From Methanomicrobiales archaeon (lineage in GTDB: Archaea; Halobacteriota; Methanomicrobia; Methanomicrobiales; Methanomicrobiaceae), in assembly GCA_012523385.1 (NCBI GenBank), contig JAAYIO010000030.1, positions 1-27,515 on the forward strand: DNA of 27,515 bases, read 5' to 3'. Below are positions 1 to 6,357 of this stretch, piece after piece; the first letter of the stretch is position 1; each line of letters opens with the position of its first letter. Below the pieces are notes generated by a model. That model ran no database searches. It saw only the letters and a list, made by a program, of their open reading frames with translations, and was not told where the DNA came from. Made by a program: the position numbers and the translations under genes.

Positions 1-1926
1 CGAAATCGAACGACCTATGAATGCCGAATCATTCGGTCCCCTGAACGAGGAGACATTGACCCTATTCCCATCAAAGGCGGCATCGTTCGGGCGTTTATCC
101 TGTTTCCCGATACTGATCGTCTCACCGACAAGAGCGTTGTCGCGGGGCCCCTTATTATCGGATGACGGGATCTCTTTGAGACCAAAAATGGAGTCTTTTG
201 GCGCCAAGTTACCTCCCCCGTCTGTCATCCGGGTGATGTCGGCAATCGTTCGCTCCTCGCGGGAGGGTATAGATATTTTATTATCCATACCTTTCTTTTC
301 CGACTTCACCCCGATGGAAACCATATCGTCCTTATCTGATGCTCTCCGCTTGTCACTGCGTGCGACACCGCCGAGGGTGATCATCCCGTCATTTGGCACT
401 TCTTTTCCATCCTCCGCTGCCATGGTCATCTCCCGGTCTGTTTGTACCTGCACGTAACTCTCCCTCTCAGAAGAGTGATACGGGGGATACTCCTCCCCCT
501 GCCAGGTACGAGACTGCTCTTCCCTTTGCCAGTCGGAGGTTATAGTGTTTTCCCATTCCGGTTCAGGTTCCTGATCCTGATTGAATGCCTCATCGCATGC
601 GGGTCCATCCTCAAAGAGGTCGGTGATGTCAAGGTTTCCTCTCTCATCGTCGTCCTCCCTCTCTACACACTCAATCGGAACCGGACTCAATGCCATCTCT
701 GCCTCCTTCCAGATGCTGGTTTCCTGTTCCTGCTGTGCGAACTGCTCACCCCGCTGTTTTCTGAGGCGCATCTCTTCAGCAGCATACTCCTGTTCATCAT
801 GATAAGAACGCCGTATTTCCATGAGTTCTGTCACCCGGGGGATATTGGTGATGCCCGCGAGAACAATGATGATACCCACAAACTTGGTACTCATCACCGG
901 ATAGTCGCCTGACCGCATCTCAAGACCGGATATACTCCGATCAATCCATTTGCGTACTGTCTGAAACCCTTTCATCGACAGTTCACGTGAGGGCCCTGCG
1001 ATCAATACCAGTGCCTTCTCCGCGCTCGTGAGATCGCAGGGGATGGATATCTCCTCATACACTGCACGTTTGGCAAGGGTCACGATTCGTGTCGCCCGTT
1101 TATGGGATGTCTCTGAAAAATAAGTGTCTGATCGCCAATGGGAAAACCGATCCCGAAATGAGCTCCGGAGAGATTCTGTGGCATACCCGATTGCAACAAG
1201 CTCATTGCCTTTCAGGGTATTGAGCACTTCACCAGCATCAAGAACAATCTCTGCCGTTTCCACCCCTTTCTCGCTGAATTCCCCCGCGCGGAGAATTAGG
1301 CCCATCTGTCGCGCAATCTTATCATTTAAGATGGCATAGATATCCCGGGGATTCTCCGGAAACATCTTACGCCGGTATGGACTGATACCCGTCTCTTTTT
1401 CAACGCTGTACTGATCAAACTCGGCCTTCAGGCGTTCATACCAGGTTTCGTTATCAAAAAGAATGACCGCGTCAAGGACATTTTTCACGCGTTCGATATC
1501 GTCAGCGGCCTTTGAGGAGCGGCGTTTTCCCTCATTACGCATCGGAAGCACGCAGAGACCGAATATAGGCTCGATATAGGACTTGCGCAGTTCTTCGGTG
1601 AGCTGAGGAATGGCATCAACCACACTGCCCCCCAAACCCGCAAAGATCATGATAGAGTCAATTTCAAAGTGATCCATATTCTGGATGTAGGTAATCACTT
1701 CCTCGATATTGATGGTGGAGGTCACATCAAAATGAATCTCGGGATCGATGACCGGAAAGTGCATTCGTGCATTATCCGGGACAGAAGAAAGCTGTCGCAG
1801 GCTATTTCCATCCATATCGACGGCGACGGCTGTTACACACCCCACTCTGCTCTTCATGTCGTGGTTATACAGCAGGTCGACGATCCTGGTACCTGCCCCG
1901 CCAAGCCCGATTGCAAGTATTCTCAT
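1..1926 (-). CDS. Tubulin/FtsZ-superfamily protein with repetitive C-terminal tail (3' end cut by window)
   Basis: The minus-strand frame is open from ATG at 1926 to the window edge, giving 642 codons without a stop. The N-terminus, residues 1-19, reads MRILAIGLGGAGTRIVDLL, the beta1/T1 nucleotide-binding start of the FtsZ/tubulin/CetZ superfamily. Residues 94-102 (IFAGLGGSV) sit where the GGGTGS/TG tubulin signature belongs but are degenerate. A GTPase-like body of roughly 400 residues is followed by an acidic, Glu/Gln-rich linker and a low-complexity tail. At its end are near-tandem units of about 18 residues of the form K/R-G/R-P-R/N-D-x-A-L/F-x-G. FtsZ proper is about 370 aa, so this is not canonical FtsZ. 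A cytoskeletal or scaffold role is inference. A weak purine-rich stretch (AGGGT) precedes the start. Family call good; subfamily uncertain. Confidence 0.72.
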   Translation of the reverse strand, partial: MRILAIGLGGAGTRIVDLLYNHDMKSRVGCVTAVAVDMDGNSLRQLSSVPDNARMHFPVIDPEIHFDVTSTINIEEVITYIQNMDHFEIDSIMIFAGLGGSVVDAIPQLTEELRKSYIEPIFGLCVLPMRNEGKRRSSKAADDIERVKNVLDAVILFDNETWYERLKAEFDQYSVEKETGISPYRRKMFPENPRDIYAILNDKIARQMGLILRAGEFSEKGVETAEIVLDAGEVLNTLKGNELVAIGYATESLRSSFRDRFSHWRSDTYFSETSHKRATRIVTLAKRAVYEEISIPCDLTSAEKALVLIAGPSRELSMKGFQTVRKWIDRSISGLEMRSGDYPVMSTKFVGIIIVLAGITNIPRVTELMEIRRSYHDEQEYAAEEMRLRKQRGEQFAQQEQETSIWKEAEMALSPVPIECVEREDDDERGNLDITDLFEDGPACDEAFNQDQEPEPEWENTITSDWQREEQSRTWQGEEYPPYHSSERESYVQVQTDREMTMAAEDGKEVPNDGMITLGGVARSDKRRASDKDDMVSIGVKSEKKGMDNKISIPSREERTIADITRMTDGGGNLAPKDSIFGLKEIPSSDNKGPRDNALVGETISIGKQDKRPNDAAFDGNRVNVSSFRGPNDSAFIGRSIS

Positions 1927-2057
1927 TCTAATTTACCCTATTGTACAAAGACTCGCCCCCGGTCTTATCGGGGAAACCTCTTGTCCCTGTGTACACTCTT
2001 ACTGATGTATGATAGGCTCTAGTAAATAATGAAATCTCCGGATGTTTTTTTTAAAAT

Positions 2058-2106
2058 AAACCTGAATCTAAAGGTCAGGTTGAAAATTAACCGTGATTTC
2101 AGGTTT
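2058..2106. promoter_or_regulatory. Inverted repeat AAACCTGAATC / GATTTCAGGTTT upstream of mer
   Basis: An 11-12 bp inverted repeat with one mismatch lies at 2058-2068 and 2095-2106, with a third related half-site (TCAGGTTGAA) at 2075-2084 between the arms. It is in the 277-bp region between the divergent tubulin-like gene and mer, 50-100 bp upstream of the mer TATA-like box. The arrangement suits a regulator-binding site, but no regulator is identified. Confidence 0.35.
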
Positions 2107-2120
2107 TTCCGGGTATAACG

Positions 2121-2146
2121 CAGGGAAACATTGGTTCCATTCCCTG
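2121..2146. promoter_or_regulatory. Perfect 7-bp inverted repeat CAGGGAA-N12-TTCCCTG upstream of mer
   Basis: Arms at 2121-2127 and 2140-2146 are perfectly complementary with a 12-nt spacer. The element ends 13 bp before the TATA-like box of mer, where an archaeal activator or repressor could act. Function is inferred from position and symmetry only. Confidence 0.4.
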
Positions 2147-2159
2147 TTAAATGGTAATG

Positions 2160-2167
2160 TATATTAA
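2160..2167 (+). promoter_or_regulatory. TATA-like box for mer
   Basis: The sequence TATATTAA lies 37 bp upstream of the mer start codon, which predicts initiation near 2190 and a very short leader. A GAGGT ribosome-binding site at 2190-2194 would then lie almost at the transcript 5' end. An A/T-rich stretch near 2045-2060 is an alternative promoter that would give a longer leader including the inverted repeats. Confidence 0.4.
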
Positions 2168-2203
2168 TCTCAATGTGGTATATCAAGTTGAGGTAAATGA
2201 CCT

Positions 2204-3202
2204 ATGAGTTATGGTATTGAATTTGTCCCCGGAAATATCACCGTGAAACAGGTGGTAAATTACTGTAAACTTGCAGAGCAGAAAGACATTGACTTTGCAT
2301 GGATTACGAATCACTACAACAACCGCCACTGCTACCCGGTTCTTGCGGCTATCGCAGGAGCTACGGACGCAATTAAGATGGGCCCAGGTATCATGAACCC
2401 ATTTACTGACACACCGGCAGCAATTGCTTCCTTTATGTGTACCTTAAATGAGATATCCGATGGACGTGCCGCCCTCGGTATCGGACCTGGCGACCTTTCC
2501 ACACTCCCAAAACTTGCAATTGATCCTGCAAAACCTCTTGCACGTCTTGAAGAAGCAGTCACGCAGATCAAGGCACTCTGTGCCGGAGAAGAAGTTAAGA
2601 AGACCGGTAAAATGGAATTCTTCGACTACGACGGTGCAAAGTTAACAGGTGTTACTCTGCCTCCAGCAAAGAAGCAGATTCCAACCTACATCGGTGCACA
2701 GGGCCCAAAGATGCTCGCTCTCGCAGGCACTATCGGTGAAGGCGCATTGATCAACGCATCCAACCCTAAGGACTTTGCAGCTGCAATTCCTCTGATCAAA
2801 GAGGCATGTGATGCAGTCGACGAGAAAAAGTTCAAGAAGTTCGATGTTGGTGCATACACCGCAATGTCCATTGACAAGGACGAGAAGAAGGCACGCAACG
2901 CAGCAAAGATCGTTGCAGCATTCATTGCAGCAGGTTCACCACCTCCCCTTCTGCAGCGCCATGGTCTTGATATGGCCAATGTCGGCAAGATCAAAGAAGC
3001 ACTTGGACGCTTTGACTTCAAAACAGTCGGTGGTCTCGTTGGCGATGCAGAAATTGATGCATTCACCATTGCAGGCACCCCTGACATGGTTCAGCAGAAG
3101 TGCGAAGACCTTACTAAATCTGGTGTTACTCAGATCATCTTCGGCTCTCCCCTTGGTCCTGACATGACCACTTCCATCCGCCTTCTTGGAAAGTTAATCT
3201 AA
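2204..3202 (+). CDS. mer: F420-dependent 5,10-methylenetetrahydromethanopterin reductase (Mer)
   Basis: Mer reduces methylene-H4MPT to methyl-H4MPT with F420H2 (EC 1.5.98.2), the step before methyl transfer to coenzyme M in hydrogenotrophic methanogenesis; it is cytoplasmic. The 332-aa protein has the expected family length and the luciferase-like TIM-barrel pattern: MSYGIEFVPGN at the N-terminus, WITNHYNNR (about residues 34-42), GPGIMNPFTDTPAAIAS (about 61-77), GIGPGD (about 92-97) and YIGAQGPKMLALAG in the middle. GAGGT lies 9 nt before the ATG. It is followed by a T-rich terminator, so it looks monocistronic. Mtd, the preceding enzyme of the pathway, is encoded nearby at 4523-5362 on the other strand. 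Confidence 0.96.
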   Translation: MSYGIEFVPGNITVKQVVNYCKLAEQKDIDFAWITNHYNNRHCYPVLAAIAGATDAIKMGPGIMNPFTDTPAAIASFMCTLNEISDGRAALGIGPGDLSTLPKLAIDPAKPLARLEEAVTQIKALCAGEEVKKTGKMEFFDYDGAKLTGVTLPPAKKQIPTYIGAQGPKMLALAGTIGEGALINASNPKDFAAAIPLIKEACDAVDEKKFKKFDVGAYTAMSIDKDEKKARNAAKIVAAFIAAGSPPPLLQRHGLDMANVGKIKEALGRFDFKTVGGLVGDAEIDAFTIAGTPDMVQQKCEDLTKSGVTQIIFGSPLGPDMTTSIRLLGKLI

Positions 3203-3223
3203 GACTGCGGATCAATACAAAAA

Positions 3224-3237
3224 TCTTTTTTTTCTTT
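3224..3237 (+). terminator. Poly-T transcription terminator after mer
   Basis: A run of eight T (3226-3233) followed by CTTT lies just downstream of the mer stop. Archaeal RNA polymerase terminates at such oligo-T tracts without needing a hairpin. Confidence 0.6.
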
Positions 3238-3351
3238 AGGTATTTTATCGATTATGCTGTGACCACCGGCGGTGGCATCGCATTCGGGTTATCCATGGTG
3301 AGTCGGCTCAAACGCCTACGACCCGCATGACTTTCTTAACAGGTCTTAAAA

Positions 3352-4302
3352 ATGGCAACAGACGAAATAAATGAACTATTTCAGGTCACAAACTACGGTC
3401 CTACGAATCATCCAATGCAGTACCGCAGGGATTTGTTAACTGGTCTCCAGTGTCGGATTGCACCAAACCGGATTCAGCGCACTTTTGATGTCATGCACTG
3501 TCCAGACAATCCGGATGATGAACCCCCCTGTGTATTCTGTCCGGAACGGGTTCATTCAGAAACGCCGCTGTTCGCTGATGGTAAGCGCATCACTGTGGGG
3601 GAGAGTGTCACGTTCCCCAATCTCTATCCGTTTGCACAGAGGCATGTGGTGACCGTGGTGACTGAGGCGCATCGTCCGGAAAAGATTACTGCACGTCAGA
3701 TTGAAGATGCCCTTTATGGCCAGATTGCTGCCCTGTCCTCTGATGACGGGTATGTCTCCTGCAACTGGAATTCACTGCCGTCCGCCGGTGCCAGTATGAT
3801 TCATCCTCATATGCAGGGGAGTGCAGATGCAGCCCCGACCTATCATGCAGGAATAGTAATCCACCAGTCGGAGGCCTTCTGCCAAAAAACAGGCATGAAG
3901 TATCGGGATTGTCTTCTTGACCACGAGATAGGGGGGCCGCGCCATCTCTTTGGTGACGAACTGCCGTTTTTCGCTCACGCGGTCCCTTTGGGTGAAAAAG
4001 AGGTGCGTGCCTATCTTCCTATTCGCTGCATTGGCGAGCTCGAACCCTGGTGCCATCTTCTCGCAGAAGGAATGGAGCGAATTATCTCTCTCTATCGTGG
4101 CGCGGGTCATTATGCGTTTAACATGGCACTCGTCTGTGATGCAGCCGGGCGAAAGGACAGAGGGTTCCGTGCATTTTGCTCTCTTATTGCACGGATTAAC
4201 CCCTGTTCTACCGGAATGAGCGACTCGGCGTTTATGGAGCGCATGCACCTTGAACCCATTGTGCTGACCCTTCCGGAAGAAATCGGCGGTCTTCTGCCCT
4301 GA
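3352..4302 (+). CDS. Galactose-1-phosphate uridylyltransferase-like HIT-superfamily protein
   Basis: The 316-aa protein resembles GalT: an N-terminal zinc-type CVFCPE motif (about residues 61-66), a VTFPNLYPFAQRHVVTVVTEAH segment, and HPHMQG (about residues 151-156), the H-x-H-x-Q catalytic motif whose second His is uridylylated in the Leloir pathway. The Asn-rich approach (CNWNSLPSAGASMIHPHMQG) also fits GalT. GalT interconverts UDP-glucose and galactose-1-phosphate; here the substrate is not certain, and other archaeal members may act on different sugar phosphates or nucleotides. AGGT lies 7 nt before the start. It stands alone between mer and the convergent mtd gene, with terminators on both sides, so context gives no pathway hint. 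Confidence 0.75.
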   Translation: MATDEINELFQVTNYGPTNHPMQYRRDLLTGLQCRIAPNRIQRTFDVMHCPDNPDDEPPCVFCPERVHSETPLFADGKRITVGESVTFPNLYPFAQRHVVTVVTEAHRPEKITARQIEDALYGQIAALSSDDGYVSCNWNSLPSAGASMIHPHMQGSADAAPTYHAGIVIHQSEAFCQKTGMKYRDCLLDHEIGGPRHLFGDELPFFAHAVPLGEKEVRAYLPIRCIGELEPWCHLLAEGMERIISLYRGAGHYAFNMALVCDAAGRKDRGFRAFCSLIARINPCSTGMSDSAFMERMHLEPIVLTLPEEIGGLLP

Positions 4303-4304
4303 CT

Positions 4305-4314
4305 CTTTTTTTTT
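4305..4314 (+). terminator. Poly-T terminator after the GalT-like gene
   Basis: A run of nine T (4306-4314) begins three bases after the TGA stop. Confidence 0.6.
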
Positions 4315-4503
4315 GAAGGCTCTTCGCGTAAGACGGGGATAGCGTTGAAGTTCAGTGCGGTGCAGACCCATCTGTGGAATTGCTTTTATGAAAAAATAGC
4401 TCTCGTATGGGATGCCTCTCGGGGAGATACACTTCATTTTTAAAAAACAACTCACTACACCGTAGCGTATCTGACTGAACTATGTAGCAAACGCAGAACG
4501 TTA

Positions 4504-4511
4504 GAAAAAAA
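4504..4511 (-). terminator. Poly-T terminator after mtd
   Basis: Seven consecutive A on the plus strand (4505-4511) form an oligo-T tract in the mtd transcript, 12 bases after its TAA stop. It faces the terminator of the convergent GalT-like gene across about 190 bp in which no other feature was recognised. Confidence 0.55.
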
Positions 4512-4522
4512 GGGTATTTGGG

Positions 4523-5362
4523 TTATTCTGGTTTGGAGATGAGGGTGGTCTTTGAGACGAGGGTGCCGTCGTTCTTGTGTGGCATACGGATGACTGCATC
4601 TGTTGCCTTCTCCATCTCACGTGCTTCATCACAGAGGAGCATTGCAGAGCGCATCATTTCGTGTGCGGATGCAACAATGGGAACGTAGTTCTCGAATCCC
4701 TTGGTCATGAAACAGCCCTTTACATTGACCATTGCAACTGCTGCTGCAATCTCAAATGCTGCACGTGCCTTTGCACATGCATAGGGGTTTGAGAACTCGT
4801 CTTTGACTGCCTTGTCTGCGGTCATGACGATCTTTGGGAGTTCAAGATCTTTACCGGACTTGCCTGCCTTAACCTGGTCAATGACTGCATCAAGTGCAAT
4901 CTGCATCTTTCTGAATGCACCGGTAATGGTGAGGACCTTTACCAGATTGCCGTTGTAGTCAGACATCTCGGTTGGGTCGAGGAATTCACGGCGTGCACCA
5001 ATCATGGAGTCTGCCTTCTGGATAATGTATCCGAAGTCGCTCTCTTTGAGGTCTGCCCATTCTTTCTTTGTGGTGACGTCATCGGTGATGACAACAACAG
5101 GGATTCCTGCTGCTTTCAATGCTTCACGTGCACCGGTTGGGCCTGGAAGGACGCCGTTTGGTGAAACAACGATTGCAAAGTCTGGTTTGTATGCGATAAG
5201 GTTTTTAACGACCCGATCGACATCCTCGACTTCGAGCTTTGTTCCGCTCGTTGCCATGAATGTCTGCATATCTGTCCGGTCTGCGCGCTCATCGAGCAGA
5301 AGCTCGACCATAACGCCGCTTGCTATGTTGCCTAATTTTGCAACTCCTACTTTAACTACCAT
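4523..5362 (-). CDS. mtd: F420-dependent methylenetetrahydromethanopterin dehydrogenase (Mtd)
   Basis: Mtd reversibly reduces methenyl-H4MPT to methylene-H4MPT with F420H2 (EC 1.5.98.1), directly upstream of Mer in methanogenesis. The protein begins VVKVGVAKLGNIASGVMVELLLDERADR after the initiator Met and contains the conserved SPNGVLPGPTGAREAL segment (about residues 69-84), VITDDVTTKK, GARREFLDPTEM and a helical C-terminal half. The start chosen at 5362 gives 279 aa, the usual family length; GAGGTT lies 5 nt upstream (5368-5373). The frame extends 19 codons further to 5419, but that extension has no family similarity and overlaps the operator-like repeats. It is divergent from the Tfx-family gene, with about 137 bp between the two starts. 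Confidence 0.96.
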   Translation of the reverse strand: MVVKVGVAKLGNIASGVMVELLLDERADRTDMQTFMATSGTKLEVEDVDRVVKNLIAYKPDFAIVVSPNGVLPGPTGAREALKAAGIPVVVITDDVTTKKEWADLKESDFGYIIQKADSMIGARREFLDPTEMSDYNGNLVKVLTITGAFRKMQIALDAVIDQVKAGKSGKDLELPKIVMTADKAVKDEFSNPYACAKARAAFEIAAAVAMVNVKGCFMTKGFENYVPIVASAHEMMRSAMLLCDEAREMEKATDAVIRMPHKNDGTLVSKTTLISKPE

Positions 5363-5371
5363 AACTAAACC

Positions 5372-5385
5372 TCTCAAATTTGAGA
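5372..5385. promoter_or_regulatory. 14-bp perfect palindrome TCTCAAATTTGAGA in the mtd leader
   Basis: A perfect palindrome directly abuts the GAGG ribosome-binding site of mtd (5370-5373). It could be a DNA operator for a dimeric regulator, or a small RNA hairpin masking the site. It is the first of three symmetrical elements between mtd and the divergent tfx gene. Confidence 0.5.
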
Positions 5386-5392
5386 ACATTCT

Positions 5393-5406
5393 ACTATTAG
5401 AATAGT
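5393..5406. promoter_or_regulatory. Inverted repeat ACTATT-AG-AATAGT at the mtd promoter
   Basis: Six-bp arms separated by 2 nt lie between a possible mtd TATA box (CTTATTA in mtd sense, about 5408-5414) and its predicted transcription start near 5388, the classic position of an archaeal repressor operator. Confidence 0.45.
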
Positions 5407-5429
5407 CAGTAATAAGCATTGTGAATTTT

Positions 5430-5459
5430 CTGTCATTATCTGACAGTCAAAGATTGTCA
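5430..5459. promoter_or_regulatory. TGTCA/TGACA half-site cluster between mtd and tfx
   Basis: CTGTCA (5430-5435) and TGACAG (5441-5446) form a perfect 6-bp inverted repeat with a 5-nt spacer. A further TGTCA follows at 5455-5459, giving three half-sites in 30 bp. The cluster is upstream of the predicted TATA boxes of both genes, so one bound factor could affect both. Confidence 0.45.
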
Positions 5460-5468
5460 ACGCAAAAT

Positions 5469-5478
5469 GTTTAAGTTA
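5469..5478 (+). promoter_or_regulatory. TATA-like box for the Tfx-family gene
   Basis: TTTAAGTTAA is preceded by A-rich sequence resembling a BRE. Its distance of about 26 bp to the ATG at 5500 would make the mRNA essentially leaderless, in line with the absence of a ribosome-binding site there. A second A/T run (TATATA, about 5484-5489) is too close to that ATG to serve it. Confidence 0.35.
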
Positions 5479-5499
5479 AGGGAATATATAGTAAACTTA

Positions 5500-5904
5500 A
5501 TGAAACAAGGTCTTCTCACTGGGCGTCAGAGGGAGGTGCTCAGGTACCGGAAACAGGGCCTGACGCAACAGCAGATAGCAGACATCATCAATACCTCCAA
5601 GGCGAATGTATGCACGATTGAAAAAGCGGCATATGAAAATATCGAAAAGGCAAAAGAAACACTCGAATTCATCTATACGCTTGATGCAACCCATCTGTGT
5701 ACCATTAAAGCCGGGACCGATCTTTTTGATGCGGCAGGCGAAATATTCAGTGAGGCAGAAAAACTGAAGATTAAAGTCCGCTATGATTCCCTTGATCTGA
5801 TCAACCGGTTAAAGGAGGCAAACCCCGAAAAGTTCAGAGGGCGGTTTGTGCGCGAGGACGTTGATGTGTATATCAATAAGGATGGGGACCTCTGCTTCGG
5901 GTGA
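5500..5904 (+). CDS. Tfx-family DNA-binding transcriptional regulator
   Basis: The 134-aa product matches the archaeal Tfx family. An N-terminal helix-turn-helix reads LLTGRQREVLRYRKQGLTQQ, then QIADIINTSKANVCTIEKAA (residues 5 to about 44). Next comes the NIEKAKETLEF helix, and a C-terminal domain ends RGRFVREDVDVYINKDGDL. Tfx from Methanothermobacter binds near the promoter of the molybdenum formylmethanofuran dehydrogenase operon, so the family is linked to methanogenesis control. The frame is also open from an ATG at 5467, but neither start has a ribosome-binding site. The 5500 start matches the family N-terminus and fits a leaderless transcript. Its divergence from mtd suggests it controls mtd, itself or both; that is inference. 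Confidence 0.88.
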   Translation: MKQGLLTGRQREVLRYRKQGLTQQQIADIINTSKANVCTIEKAAYENIEKAKETLEFIYTLDATHLCTIKAGTDLFDAAGEIFSEAEKLKIKVRYDSLDLINRLKEANPEKFRGRFVREDVDVYINKDGDLCFG

Positions 5905-5923
5905 ATCCCCTTTCTTGGCTCCT

Positions 5924-5931
5924 CTTTTTTT
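5924..5931 (+). terminator. Poly-T terminator after the Tfx-family gene
   Basis: A run of seven T (5925-5931) lies about 20 bases after the TGA stop and just before a new TATA box. Confidence 0.55.
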
Positions 5932-5937
5932 CCATAC

Positions 5938-5946
5938 TTTTATATC
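5938..5946 (+). promoter_or_regulatory. TATA box preceding the structured RNA region
   Basis: TTTTATATC fits an archaeal TATA element and predicts initiation near 5965-5970. That is immediately before the first long hairpin arm at 5971 and about 500 bp before the L3 start codon. This supports either an independent RNA gene or a very long L3-operon leader. Confidence 0.5.
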
Positions 5947-5965
5947 CTTTTCGCAGAAACATTTA

Positions 5966-6290
5966 GGAAACATATATGGTGATTCTATGAAGTGGTCAGG
6001 TTACGTGCCTGTTCTCTGCTCCGGCGAATCACCATGTATGGTGACTTTCCTCGCAGCTTGCTGCGGGGAAGGGTACCGGGATATGGTTGTGTTCTAACAC
6101 ACCAGGGTGAAAGACGTAGGATCTGATTGAGCCGTAAGGGTGGACGTTTTGTGGAACGAGCCCAACTCCGGCGCATTTCGTATGCGCGCGGAAACGGAAA
6201 CTATCAAAATCAATTTGAGAGAATGAGTCTTTCCGGTCCACACCGGAAAAATATCTTTCAGATATGTGAAGGACCCGGTGCCTGAAGCAA
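5966..6290 (+). ncRNA. Candidate structured noncoding RNA (or long structured leader of the L3 operon)
   Basis: There is no credible gene here, but hairpins are dense. Arms 5971-5985/6026-6040 pair over 15 bp with one G-U. Arms 6045-6056/6061-6072 pair over 12 bp with a CUUG loop. Others are 6084-6092/6097-6104 (one bulge), 6168-6176/6182-6191, 6230-6237/6242-6249 (8 bp perfect) and 6251-6255/6261-6265. A long-range helix, GGTACCGGG (6072-6080) with CCCGGTGCC (6274-6282), closes a multibranched domain. A TATA box is correctly placed upstream. Size and branching recall RNase P RNA, and short stretches (GTAAGGGTG at 6134-6142, GAATGAGTC at 6221-6229) resemble it. However, the hallmark GAGGAAAGUCC is absent on this strand, so the class is left open. 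SRP RNA helix-8 sequence is also absent. Strand is inferred from the TATA box; ends are approximate. Confidence 0.42.
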
Positions 6291-6328
6291 ACGATGAGGA
6301 TTTTAAATCCATACCGCAGGTTCAGGCA
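6279..6328 (+). promoter_or_regulatory. Alternative hairpin competing with the closing helix
   Basis: TGCCTGAA (6279-6286) and TTCAGGCA (6321-6328) are perfectly complementary over 8 bp. The first arm shares four bases (6279-6282) with the 3' strand of the long-range helix that closes the preceding RNA domain, so the two pairings exclude each other. Its loop holds GGATTTTAAATCC (6298-6310), a near-palindrome that could also be a TATA-type promoter for L3. Confidence 0.35.
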
Positions 6329-6357
6329 TACGGCATTTGGTCCATCCGACACAGCGT

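Noticed and set aside
442..912. 156-aa plus-strand frame opposite the tubulin-like gene
   Set aside because: The minus-strand frame is open for 642 codons and has family similarity; the plus-strand translation is low-complexity and hydrophobic without motifs.
3772..4455. 227-aa open frame on the minus strand across the GalT-like gene
   Set aside because: It is antisense to a well-supported gene carrying the HPHMQG motif; its translation has no recognisable domain and no ribosome-binding site was evident.
5363..5419. 19-residue N-terminal extension of Mtd from an upstream ATG at 5419
   Set aside because: The family begins at MVVKVGVAKLGN; the ATG at 5362 has a well-spaced GAGGTT, and the extension crosses the operator-like repeats.
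6043..6052. GAGGAAAGTC on the minus strand, identical to the core of RNase P RNA conserved region I
   Set aside because: It falls inside hairpin stems, and the minus strand has too little room before the Tfx gene and no matching CRV or P4 partner, so a minus-strand rnpB cannot be built.
6029..6352. 107-aa and 72-aa minus-strand frames in the region before L3
   Set aside because: They coincide with strong hairpins, show no domain and have no convincing ribosome-binding site; RNA structure explains the region better.
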